Positions 7,422 to 14,189 of a DNA stretch of 14,189 nt are shown in pieces (within the stretch, counting starts at the first letter, position 1; every line of letters starts with the position of its first letter). This DNA is from Proteobacteria bacterium UBA6522 (GTDB taxonomy: Bacteria; Pseudomonadota; Gammaproteobacteria; Steroidobacterales; Rariloculaceae). Location of the stretch: assembly GCA_002434915.1 (NCBI GenBank), contig DJLG01000045.1:1-14189 (forward strand), in the 5' to 3' direction. A model generated the notes under the pieces. It worked only from the letters and a program-made list of their open reading frames with translations. It was not told the origin of the DNA and ran no database searches. A program made the position numbers and the translations under genes.

Positions 7422-9785
7422 TTGACGTTTGAAATCGGACTTGTTCTTACCATTTTGGTTATATCGCTAGCTTTATTTGTTAGCGAAAAAATCCGTATGG
7501 ACGTTGTAGCCCTAATGGTATTAGGGATACTAGTTCTAACTACATTAGTTACTCCAGAGGAAGCTGTAGCTGGATTTTCTAACCCCGCCGTAATAGCTGT
7601 ATGGGCAATGTTCATATTAAGTGATGGTTTGACCAGAACTGGTATTGCTAATGTGATCGGTCACACGGTTTTGAGGCTTGCAGGTAGACAAGAACGCCGC
7701 ATGATCATTGTGATTATGTTAACGGCTGGAGGCCTTTCTGCTTTTATGAACAATATTGGGGTTGCAGCATTAATGCTACCCGTAGTAATCGAAATCGCCA
7801 GACGTACACGAATCGCAGCTTCCCGATTACTTATGCCGTTAGCTTATGGAAGCCTACTTGGCGGTCTCACTACAATGATCGGAACACCACCAAATCTTTT
7901 AATCAGTGGTGCACTCCAGCAAGCAGGTGAAACCACCTTCGGATTGTTTGATTTCACGCCAATAGGTATAGCTGCTCTGGTATCTGGCACCCTCTTCATG
8001 GCTATAGCAGCTCGCTATCTACTGCCAAAGGCCAAAGAAGAAGCAACACAAAAACGAAGTCAACGTAATCTTCGCACCCTATATGGACTGCATTCACGTG
8101 CATTTGAAATGCGTGTACCCGAAGATTCTATTCTTGTTGGAAAAACACTCGGTCAAAGCCGAATAGGTGCAGCAGCAGGCTTGATTGTCATTGCTATAGA
8201 GCACAAAGGTAAAACCGAACTGATGCCATCACGTCAAACCGTGCTGAAAGGGGGACAAAAACTTACGGTCCAAGGAAGACTTGATCGGTTCCGAGAGTTT
8301 CAACGCTGGAGTGAGTTAGTAATTGAACGCGAAGCCCCAGTTCTTCAAGGCTTAATGGCGGGACAAGTAAAGCTGGCTGAAGTTGTTGTGGCAAATAATT
8401 CGCCACTTGTTGCAAAGCTATTACATCACTCAGAGTTCCGTAAAACGCATGGAGCTAATGTGCTCGCAATTCGGCGCGGCGATTTGGTTCGTCGTGTGAA
8501 TCTAGCCTATGTCCCGCTCAAACCCGGAGACACTCTACTGCTGCAAACTAGTTCGGACACATTAGAAGAACTACAACGCTCCACCGAATTTTCTGAGTGC
8601 CGCGAAGTAAATGAAGAGGACTTAAGTGAAAAATATCGTCTACAAGAACGTATTTTTGTGGTCCGAGTACCGCGTGAATCTCAATTAGCAGGAGACACTC
8701 TTATGCGAAGCCGGATCGGCGACGCTTTCGATTTCCGTCTGCTAGCCCTTTTTCGAGAGGGAGAGCTACGAATAATGCCAGAATCGGATCAGTCTCTCCG
8801 TAGTGGAGACCTGCTGTTAATTCAAGGTCGGGAAGAGGACCTGGACGTTCTTAGAGGGCTTCAAGAACTTAAGGTAGAGAGGGGCGCTCCTACAGATTTC
8901 CAGGCATTTGAATCAGATCGCCTAAGCTTACTTGAAACCACCTTAGACCCACGCTCTACGCTTGCAGGACAACCGTTATCTGAGGTTAATTTCCGTGACA
9001 AATATGGTTTGGAATTAGTGGCTGTTTGGCGTAAAGGCGAGGCGATCCGATCAAACCTTGATCAGTTAATTCTACAGTCAGGTGATGCTTTATTAGTTCT
9101 TGGACCAAGAGAAAAACTAAGAGTTCTAGAGAAAGACCCCGAATTTTTGATTCTTACACCAATCACTCAGAGAACTATAGATACCACCCGAGCACCACTT
9201 GCCGGCGGAATAATGCTGACGGTTGTTGGAACGGTCCTAATTGGTTTGCTGCCTATCTATATAGCAGCAATTATTGGTGGAACATTAATGGTGCTAACGC
9301 GTTGCCTAACTATGGAAGAAGCCTATCGCGCGATCGACTGGCGCGCCATCTTTTTGATTGCTGGAATGCTGCCTCTAGGAACGGCTATGGAACAATCAGG
9401 AGCAGCAGAATTTTTAGCACAGCAAACAATGAATCTATTAGGGCCAATGGGGCCTTGGTGGGTAATAGCAGGGCTCTATCTTGTAACAGCTGCTGGGACG
9501 ATGATAATTCCAACAGCAGCGCTTGTCGTACTCATGTCTCCAATCGTTCTATCAGCTAGCGCTGATCTAGGAATCGCGCCTCAAACTGCAATGATGGCTG
9601 TAGCAATGGCTGCATCGGCTAGTTTCACAAGCCCAATATCTCATCCTGCTAATATTTTAGTTATGGGACCTGGTGGCTACAAGTTCGCTGACTATATTAG
9701 ACTTGGCCTACCCTTAACGATTGTTGTATTCATAACTGTGATGTTGATGCTACCTTTACTTTGGCCACTAAGCCCCGTTCCTTGA
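7422..9785 (+). CDS. SLC13/DASS-family anion transporter with four RCK_C (TrkA_C) domains
   Basis: This is a 787-residue inner-membrane transporter of the divalent anion:Na+ symporter type. The N-terminal membrane half (1-205) contains FMNNIGVAALMLPV (108-121) and GGLTTMIGTPPNLLIS (147-162). The C-terminal half (590-787) contains PTAALVVLMSPIVL and SFTSPISHPANILVMGPGGY (734-753). These asparagine/proline loops bind sodium and anion in the family. Between the halves lies an insert of about 385 residues with four RCK_C-like repeats, at roughly 225-297, 312-387, 405-480 and 500-570, each ending in a GGQ/PGD/SGD/SGD turn and a beta strand. Many relatives have two. The start is TTG 7422: an in-frame TAG at 7416 excludes an earlier start, and the first ATG (residue 26) would remove most of helix 1. 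ACGGA (7407-7411) may be the binding site. The substrate (sulfate, dicarboxylate or other) cannot be told. Its stop is 16 bp from that of the convergent quinone oxidoreductase. Confidence 0.93.
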   Translation: MTFEIGLVLTILVISLALFVSEKIRMDVVALMVLGILVLTTLVTPEEAVAGFSNPAVIAVWAMFILSDGLTRTGIANVIGHTVLRLAGRQERRMIIVIMLTAGGLSAFMNNIGVAALMLPVVIEIARRTRIAASRLLMPLAYGSLLGGLTTMIGTPPNLLISGALQQAGETTFGLFDFTPIGIAALVSGTLFMAIAARYLLPKAKEEATQKRSQRNLRTLYGLHSRAFEMRVPEDSILVGKTLGQSRIGAAAGLIVIAIEHKGKTELMPSRQTVLKGGQKLTVQGRLDRFREFQRWSELVIEREAPVLQGLMAGQVKLAEVVVANNSPLVAKLLHHSEFRKTHGANVLAIRRGDLVRRVNLAYVPLKPGDTLLLQTSSDTLEELQRSTEFSECREVNEEDLSEKYRLQERIFVVRVPRESQLAGDTLMRSRIGDAFDFRLLALFREGELRIMPESDQSLRSGDLLLIQGREEDLDVLRGLQELKVERGAPTDFQAFESDRLSLLETTLDPRSTLAGQPLSEVNFRDKYGLELVAVWRKGEAIRSNLDQLILQSGDALLVLGPREKLRVLEKDPEFLILTPITQRTIDTTRAPLAGGIMLTVVGTVLIGLLPIYIAAIIGGTLMVLTRCLTMEEAYRAIDWRAIFLIAGMLPLGTAMEQSGAAEFLAQQTMNLLGPMGPWWVIAGLYLVTAAGTMIIPTAALVVLMSPIVLSASADLGIAPQTAMMAVAMAASASFTSPISHPANILVMGPGGYKFADYIRLGLPLTIVVFITVMLMLPLLWPLSPVP

Positions 9786-9801
9786 ATTCTTCCAACCTAA
9801 A

Positions 9802-10773
9802 CTAGGGTAACAAGACCGAAGACCCTATTGTTCGACGTGATGTTAATGCACGATGAGCATCAGCAGCATCGCAAAGATCAAAACGCTGACCAATTTTGAT
9901 ATCGATATGCCCACCAAGCACCTGTTTAAATAAATCAGCACAACCCGCTTCTAGATCCTCTCTATTTTTCACATAAGTCCAAAGACCAGGCCTCGTAACA
10001 TAGAGTGAATCGCGCTTAGCAAGCTCTAATAAATTAAGTCCCTCGACAGGCCCTGATGCATTCCCAAAACTAACCAAAAGCCCCCTCGGCCTAAGGCAAT
10101 CTAATGATGTAATAAGGGTATCTTTTCCTACCGGATCATAGACCACTGGAACACCCTCACCTCCTGTCAAGTTTCTCACCTTGGTCACTATGTCATCTGT
10201 TGCAAGTAATACGGTTTCGCATCCATGGTTCAGGGCTAGCTGTCTTTTTTCCTCTGTACTAACAACACCGATAACATGTGCTCCTAGTTTGCGGGCCCAT
10301 TGAGCTGCAATAAGTCCAACACCACCAGCTGCCGCATAGAGAAGTATCCACTCTCCAGGCTGGACAGAATATGTTTGACGTAATAGATACCAGCTTGTTA
10401 ATCCCTTAAGCATCATGCTTGCAGCAATCTCATCGTTTATGTCCTCTGGAAGCTTCACAAGCCACTTCGCAGGCATTATCCGCTCCTCAGAATAGGATCC
10501 TTGGGGGCCCATGGCATAGGCAACTCGATCCCCAGGAGCAACATGATGAACATCTGGACCAACACTGGTAACAATGCCAGAGGCCTCTGTTCCTAAACCA
10601 CTTGGTAGATCTATGGGATACAGTCCGGAACGACGGTAGGTATCAATAAAGTTAAGGCCAACTGCCTTATGGACAATCCGAGCCTCTCCAGGCCCAGGCT
10701 CTCCTAAATCAATTTCTACCCATTTTAAAACCTCAGGGCCGCCGAATTCTTTTACCTGAATTGCACGAATCAT
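9802..10773 (-). CDS. qor: Quinone oxidoreductase, zinc-free MDR family (NADPH:quinone reductase)
   Basis: This 323-residue soluble enzyme belongs to the medium-chain dehydrogenase/reductase superfamily, quinone oxidoreductase branch, and is expected to reduce quinones with NADPH. Visible hallmarks are the GroES-like N-terminal domain (AVGLNFIDTYRRSGLYP, 38-54; GTEASGIVTSVG, 61-72), the KGLTSWYLLRQTY segment (123-135) and the nucleotide-binding AAAGGVGLIAAQWA (147-160). YDPVG and GLLVSFGNASGPV follow. The cysteine and histidine ligands of zinc-containing relatives are absent. The length matches E. coli Qor (about 327 aa). The ATG at 10773 gives MIRAIQVKEFGGPEVL, the normal start of the family. 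It is divergent from the flavoprotein reductase gene with 67 bp between, so the two may share regulation. Nothing suggests damage. Confidence 0.93.
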   Translation of the reverse strand: MIRAIQVKEFGGPEVLKWVEIDLGEPGPGEARIVHKAVGLNFIDTYRRSGLYPIDLPSGLGTEASGIVTSVGPDVHHVAPGDRVAYAMGPQGSYSEERIMPAKWLVKLPEDINDEIAASMMLKGLTSWYLLRQTYSVQPGEWILLYAAAGGVGLIAAQWARKLGAHVIGVVSTEEKRQLALNHGCETVLLATDDIVTKVRNLTGGEGVPVVYDPVGKDTLITSLDCLRPRGLLVSFGNASGPVEGLNLLELAKRDSLYVTRPGLWTYVKNREDLEAGCADLFKQVLGGHIDIKIGQRFDLCDAADAHRALTSRRTIGSSVLLP

Positions 10774-10808
10774 TTCTCGCTTACCTATCTAGAAAAGTTA
10801 AGATGACT

Positions 10809-10814
10809 ATACTC
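10809..10814 (+). promoter_or_regulatory. Possible -10 box of the flavoprotein reductase gene
   Basis: TATACT lies 26 bp before the ATG within the 67-bp gap between divergent genes. No good -35 box is seen at the expected distance, so this is only a candidate. The same gap must also hold the quinone oxidoreductase promoter, for which I see nothing clear. Confidence 0.25.
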
Positions 10815-10840
10815 AACAAAAATCGGAAATAAATAAATCC

Positions 10841-12061
10841 ATGACAAAAAACTTTGTCATCGTTGGAGGTGGTCAAGCTGCTGCCCAAGCCATACAAACA
10901 TTACAACAAAACAAGTATGAGGGAAGCATTACACTTGTCGGGGAAGAAATTTATCCCCCCTATCAACGTCCACCACTCTCTAAAAAATATATGGCAGGCG
11001 AGCTTCAACGCGAACGCCTTTTCCTACGCCCATTAAAGTTCTATGAGAGCAACAATATTGATCTTGAATTAGGTGCCCGTGCAATAGAGCTTGATCTTGG
11101 AAAATCTCATGTAAGGCTAAATAATGATCGCCTTTTAAAATTTAATGGTCTGATGCTCGCCACCGGTAGCAAGGTACGTCGACTTAAAGTACCTGGATCA
11201 GATCTGGACGGTATTCACTATGTTCGAACCTTAGCAGACGTAGATGAGATATTACCTAAGCTAAAAAAAGCTAAGAAACTAGTGATTATTGGCGCAGGGT
11301 ATATTGGTTTAGAAGTTGCAGCAGTTTCAATTTCATCAGGTCTAGACGTAATAGTACTAGAAGCGACAGAAAGAGTAATGTCACGTACCGTATCTACTGA
11401 GGTATCTAACTTCTATTCTAGATACCATTCAAAAGCAGGAGTTAATTTAAAATATTTGACCACTGTTAGTCATTTTGGGGGGAATAAAAAAGTTACAACA
11501 GTCGTGACCGCTGACGGACAAAAACTAGCTTGTGACTTAGTGGTAGTTGGTATTGGAATAGAACCAGAGGTTGAGCTAGCAGAAACCGCAGGTCTGCCAT
11601 GCAAAGATGGAATTATCGTAGATGAATTTGCCTGTACGGAGGGCCAAAATATCTTTGCCGCTGGAGACTGCACAAATCATCCAAACCAATTGCTCAGCAA
11701 AAGAATCAGACTCGAATCGGTTCAAAATGCAATTGATCAAGCAAAAGCAGGTATACAAACTTTTCTTGGTGAAAAGACACCATATAAAACAGTGCCATGG
11801 TTTTGGTCAGACCAATACGACCTAAAACTGCAGATTGCGGGGTTATCGGAAGGTTATGATCAGATTGTTGTGAGAGGCGACCCTAAGAAAGCCCCTTTTG
11901 CCGTTTTTTACATACGTGACGGTCGGATTGTTACGGTTGAAGCGGTAAATTTACCTCAGGCATTTATGATTGGTAAACAACTGATCTCGACTGGCATCAA
12001 GGTAGAGCTTAAAAAACTAGTAGATTTAAAGTTTGATTTAAAGGACCTTATTAAACGTTAG
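10841..12061 (+). CDS. NADH-type ferredoxin/rubredoxin reductase (FAD-dependent pyridine nucleotide-disulphide oxidoreductase family)
   Basis: This is a 406-residue FAD flavoprotein of the putidaredoxin/rhodocoxin/BphA4-type reductase group, which passes electrons from NAD(P)H to a small iron-sulfur protein. The FAD dinucleotide fold is at residues 5-17 (VIVGGGQAAAQAI). Next is the conserved PPYQRPPLSKKYM (39-51). The second Rossmann fold is VIIGAGYIGLEVA (148-160) with Glu at the end of the next strand (VIVLEA, 170-175), a residue that usually means NADH preference. FAAGDCTNHPN (272-282) is the FAD-closing motif, and the C-terminal part from about 318 (VPWFWSDQYDLKLQIAG) is a Reductase_C domain. 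No redox CxxC is present near the FAD, so it is not a disulfide reductase. The electron acceptor is not encoded nearby: no ferredoxin, P450 or oxygenase gene is in the window. The start ATG 10841 directly precedes the FAD motif. Confidence 0.92.
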   Translation: MTKNFVIVGGGQAAAQAIQTLQQNKYEGSITLVGEEIYPPYQRPPLSKKYMAGELQRERLFLRPLKFYESNNIDLELGARAIELDLGKSHVRLNNDRLLKFNGLMLATGSKVRRLKVPGSDLDGIHYVRTLADVDEILPKLKKAKKLVIIGAGYIGLEVAAVSISSGLDVIVLEATERVMSRTVSTEVSNFYSRYHSKAGVNLKYLTTVSHFGGNKKVTTVVTADGQKLACDLVVVGIGIEPEVELAETAGLPCKDGIIVDEFACTEGQNIFAAGDCTNHPNQLLSKRIRLESVQNAIDQAKAGIQTFLGEKTPYKTVPWFWSDQYDLKLQIAGLSEGYDQIVVRGDPKKAPFAVFYIRDGRIVTVEAVNLPQAFMIGKQLISTGIKVELKKLVDLKFDLKDLIKR

Positions 12062-12097
12062 CGCTATATCCGAACAAATGTTCTAAATCAGACTTCT

Positions 12098-13657
12098 CTA
12101 CTGAAAATAATCCTCAAGATAATCTCTAAATGATTGCTCGGTTTGTTTCTCTAACTGCTGCTGCTCTGTTAATGATACTTTTGTAAGTTGGGTGAATAGC
12201 TCTTGTTTTTTGTCGTTCAGAGGCAAATCAGAAAAGTATTGCTCATGGGCCTTTGAGCATTCCAAAGTAAAATCTATAAAACTTGCTCCTGTTTCCATCA
12301 TATGAGCAAGTATCCGTGCTGATGGCGTGAGTTCTGGATCCTTAGTGGCAGAAATCCCAGAATCCACAGCTTTTAAATAGTCCTCTGCTCCTGTATCTAA
12401 TATTGCAGCAATATTGCGAATTGGCTCCAAAGTTTCCATTGCCCAGGATTCAAATGACACTTCTCTGCCATTTCGCGGTAACTTTAACCCCTTACGACGT
12501 CCCTCCTGGGCAACTAGCATATCCCTCATATCAATCTCTGCTTGTTCTTTCGGAGTGATTGGAGGACTCTCAGTAAGTAAGCAGTAGATTAAGAATGCTT
12601 CCATAAAACAAAGCTGTCTCTCATTAACACCAACTGGATCCATCATGCTCAAATCCAAAGTTCTTACCTCTAGATACTCAACCCCAGACTTTTTAAGTGC
12701 CAATAAGGGGCGGTTGGTTTTATCAGCTAATGGTTTTGGGCGTATGGAACTGTAGTACTCATTTTCGATTTGCAAAGTGTTTGTATTCAATTGTCTATGC
12801 TGACCATCTACAAGCACACCAATTTCTTTATATTTTGAATTGGGCGTTGTCACTGCTGCTCCAAGACCAGAAACATACTCGTCCAGTGAATTTGCAGAGA
12901 TCCCAAGTGATGCTTGTGATTTATTTCTATACCCTATTCCACTCATCCTAAGCGATGTGCTAAATGGTCCATACCAAGTCGTAGAATCTAACTCTTCTAT
13001 AACTGAGTTAGGCCTTTTCAAAAAGGACTTACTAAGTGCGGGCGAAGCTCCATACAGATAGATCAACAGCCATGCAAAACGCCGGTAATTTCTGATCAGG
13101 CCCATGTATTGACTAGAAACAAACCCCTTTAGCTCTTGGCTACTTTGCTCGCGATCAATATAGGGATTCCAAAACTCAACCGGAAGAGAATAATTGAAGT
13201 GTATCCCCGAGATAGCCTGCATTTTTTTTCCATACCTATGCCCTAGACCGTTCCGATACACTGTCTTAAGCATTCCTTGATTAGATGTTCCATAGTCTGC
13301 AACAGGAATCTCCAATTCAGGCGGCATCAAACATGGCATGCTCTGAGCCCAAAGCAGCTCACACTGCATGTTTTGCATTACAAAAGCATGCAAATCACTT
13401 AGAAAGGTTACAGTCTCGCTATTGGTGGGTGAGGGAGGAGTTACAAACTCTAGCATTGCCTCAGAGTAATCAGTTGTGAGATAGGGGTGCGTCAACGCAG
13501 AGCCAAGGCCTTCTGGGTGAGACCAACGAGAAAGATACCCTTTACGGTCCACCCGAAGACTCTCTTTCTCAAGACCTCGCAAACCCCGCTGAAGCAGCTC
13601 AGCATTACCTGGGTTAGACAACCAACTCAGACGCAAATTAAACAAGCAATTCCCCAT
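12098..13657 (-). CDS. gshA: Glutamate-cysteine ligase, class 1 proteobacterial type
   Basis: This enzyme catalyses the first step of glutathione synthesis, joining L-glutamate and L-cysteine with ATP in the cytoplasm. It resembles E. coli GshA throughout. Examples are RGLEKESLRVD (27-37), GSALTHPYLTTDYSEAMLEF (52-71), ADYGTSNQGMLKTVYRNGL, ISGIHFNYSLP, RNYRRFAWLLIYLYGASPAL, a Gly-Ile-Gly-Tyr segment and EYLEVRTLDLSMMDP, all in the expected order. From ATG 13657 it is 519 residues, close to the 518 of E. coli. An in-frame TTG at 13666 would add three residues (MIQ). I prefer the ATG since the extra residues are outside the family alignment, but no clear Shine-Dalgarno supports either. The gshB gene is not adjacent, as is common. 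It is divergent from a small secreted-protein gene and convergent with the reductase gene (36 bp gap). Confidence 0.95.
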   Translation of the reverse strand: MGNCLFNLRLSWLSNPGNAELLQRGLRGLEKESLRVDRKGYLSRWSHPEGLGSALTHPYLTTDYSEAMLEFVTPPSPTNSETVTFLSDLHAFVMQNMQCELLWAQSMPCLMPPELEIPVADYGTSNQGMLKTVYRNGLGHRYGKKMQAISGIHFNYSLPVEFWNPYIDREQSSQELKGFVSSQYMGLIRNYRRFAWLLIYLYGASPALSKSFLKRPNSVIEELDSTTWYGPFSTSLRMSGIGYRNKSQASLGISANSLDEYVSGLGAAVTTPNSKYKEIGVLVDGQHRQLNTNTLQIENEYYSSIRPKPLADKTNRPLLALKKSGVEYLEVRTLDLSMMDPVGVNERQLCFMEAFLIYCLLTESPPITPKEQAEIDMRDMLVAQEGRRKGLKLPRNGREVSFESWAMETLEPIRNIAAILDTGAEDYLKAVDSGISATKDPELTPSARILAHMMETGASFIDFTLECSKAHEQYFSDLPLNDKKQELFTQLTKVSLTEQQQLEKQTEQSFRDYLEDYFQ

Positions 13658-13714
13658 TTGTATCAAACTATTTTACAGTCTAACCAACAGGTCTCTAATA
13701 CGCAGGGACTTCAT

Positions 13715-13744
13715 TTGGTGTCATCACAATGCTTAAGGTATAGT
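13715..13744 (+). promoter_or_regulatory. Candidate sigma-70-like promoter of the small secreted protein gene
   Basis: TTGGTG (13715-13720) and TATAGT (13739-13744) are 18 bp apart on the plus strand, 36 bp upstream of the start codon. This is the best-looking promoter in the window. The 122-bp gap also has to serve gshA on the other strand. Confidence 0.4.
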
Positions 13745-13764
13745 TCGCTAGATCAAGTTAGCGA
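13745..13764 (+). promoter_or_regulatory. Inverted repeat just after the candidate promoter
   Basis: TCGCTA (13745-13750) and TAGCGA (13759-13764) form a perfect 6-base dyad with an 8-base centre, starting right after the -10 box and ending 5 bp before the AAGG ribosome binding site. It would overlap the transcription start, so it could be an operator or a 5'-leader hairpin. Which one cannot be told from sequence. Confidence 0.35.
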
Positions 13765-13779
13765 GATTAAGGTAAGCAT

Positions 13780-14124
13780 ATGAATGTCCTGCGGTTTCTT
13801 ATCCCTCTTTTTATTGTCAGCTCAGTTGCGTCTGCTCAAGATTGTGATTATCCACCCTTGGTATCAATTCCAGCTGGCGCGGACTCCACCATGGATGATC
13901 TATTGGCAGCCCAAGGGTCTATACGAGAATACATGGCATCCATGAACGAGTACTTGGACTGCGTTAATGATGAATTAACTGCTGCGGGAGATGATGCCCC
14001 GGCAGAATATAAAGCTATTATGCTTAGCAGACACAATGCAGCTGTTGCCGAAATGGAGACTGTTGCAGAGGACTTTAATTTAGAAGTTCAAGCATATAGA
14101 GAGGCTAATCCAGAAGAAGGCTAA
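13780..14124 (+). CDS. Small secreted two-cysteine helical protein of unknown function
   Basis: This is a 114-residue protein with a clear signal peptide: MNVLRF, a hydrophobic core LIPLFIVSSVA, and a cleavage site after Ala-Ser-Ala (residue 19), leaving a mature protein of about 95 residues in the periplasm or outside. Cys22 and Cys61 are the only cysteines and probably form a disulfide. The mature part is acidic and looks like two or three helices (about 38-66 and 74-108), ending in NPEEG. The pattern DCxxPxxxxIPxG, then QxxIREYMxxMNEYLDCxxDE, resembles a small conserved family of hypothetical proteobacterial secreted proteins that I recall but cannot name. The start is well supported: AAGG (13769-13772) sits 7 bp before ATG, and a plausible promoter lies upstream. 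It is transcribed away from gshA. The function is unknown. Confidence 0.8.
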   Translation: MNVLRFLIPLFIVSSVASAQDCDYPPLVSIPAGADSTMDDLLAAQGSIREYMASMNEYLDCVNDELTAAGDDAPAEYKAIMLSRHNAAVAEMETVAEDFNLEVQAYREANPEEG

Positions 14125-14189
14125 TATTCCCTGATCGTCTTATCAGCCTTTGACAGCCGGAGTTTTTGTAGAGCAATTCAAGAATTCAT

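Noticed and set aside
5945..9785. Decarboxylase and SLC13 transporter as a malonate uptake and use pair
   Set aside because: The genes are divergent, differ strongly in composition, and no malonyl-CoA synthetase is present. SLC13 substrates are diverse, so the link is not supported.
9803..9827. Inverted repeat TAGGGT...ACCCTA at the SLC13/quinone reductase junction
   Set aside because: The loop is 13 bases, there is no T-tract, and the repeat lies in coding sequence of the reductase C-terminus, so it is weak as a terminator.
12072..12083. GAACAAATGTTC, resembling the Gram-positive SOS box GAAC-N4-GTTC
   Set aside because: It lies between two convergent stop codons, not in a promoter, and gammaproteobacterial LexA sites have a different consensus (CTGT-N8-ACAG).
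13487..13783. 98-codon plus-strand frame overlapping the start of gshA and the adjoining gap
   Set aside because: Mostly antisense to conserved gshA codons, and the composition looks like a shadow frame with no domain or ribosome binding site.
14119..14150. Hairpin CTGAT-CGTCTT-ATCAG after the small secreted protein gene, possible terminator
   Set aside because: The stem is only 5 bp and the following CCTTT is too short for a convincing intrinsic terminator.
14128..14181. Minus-strand frame reading LQKLRLSKADKTIREY then stop, looking like the C-terminus of a gene entering from the right
   Set aside because: An in-frame TGA lies only a few codons upstream inside the window, so the open stretch is about 18 codons. 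Without sequence beyond the edge there is no support for a gene.

Overview
This window looks like ordinary chromosomal DNA of a gammaproteobacterium, probably an uncultivated marine-type lineage. The lineage is an inference. It rests on a class 1 (proteobacterial) GshA, moderate GC in most genes, a tandem-M16-type peptidase and a GldA/F/G-like ABC locus followed by DUF4340. I see no rRNA, tRNA, CRISPR array, integrase, transposase or phage gene. The only sign of recent rearrangement is an AT-rich stretch around a malonyl-CoA decarboxylase gene.

Layout: (1) Bases 1-1179 are the 3' part of an M16 peptidase-family gene entering from the left edge. The preserved part resembles the non-catalytic half. 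(2) Bases 1284-5908 are a tight four-gene operon: an ABC-2-type ATPase, a six-helix permease, a Gldg-family extracytoplasmic protein with N- and C-terminal membrane anchors, and a DUF4340 membrane-anchored protein. Gene junctions are -4, +7 and +2 bp, so the products very likely act as one complex; its substrate is unknown. (3) Bases 5945-7201, on the minus strand, encode malonyl-CoA decarboxylase. This gene and its upstream spacer are clearly more AT-rich than everything around them. They are bracketed by an 11-bp perfect direct repeat (5943-5953 and 7355-7365), and a 19-bp dyad lies just upstream of the gene. (4) Bases 7422-9785 encode an SLC13/DASS-type transporter with four RCK_C (TrkA_C) regulatory domains in its central cytoplasmic loop; it starts with TTG. 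(5) A divergent pair follows: a zinc-free quinone oxidoreductase (minus) and an NADH-type ferredoxin/rubredoxin reductase (plus). (6) gshA (minus) is divergent from a small secreted two-cysteine protein (plus) near the right edge.

The genes do not form one pathway. The ABC/Gldg/DUF4340 operon is a real unit. Quinone reductase, the NADH-dependent flavoprotein and GshA share a loose redox theme. The decarboxylase looks like an insertion between older neighbours. I find no convincing new multi-gene defence or mobile system. The points most worth checking are the decarboxylase cassette with its flanking repeats and dyad, the four-RCK transporter, the function of the ABC/Gldg/DUF4340 complex, and the promoter-plus-dyad in front of the small secreted protein.
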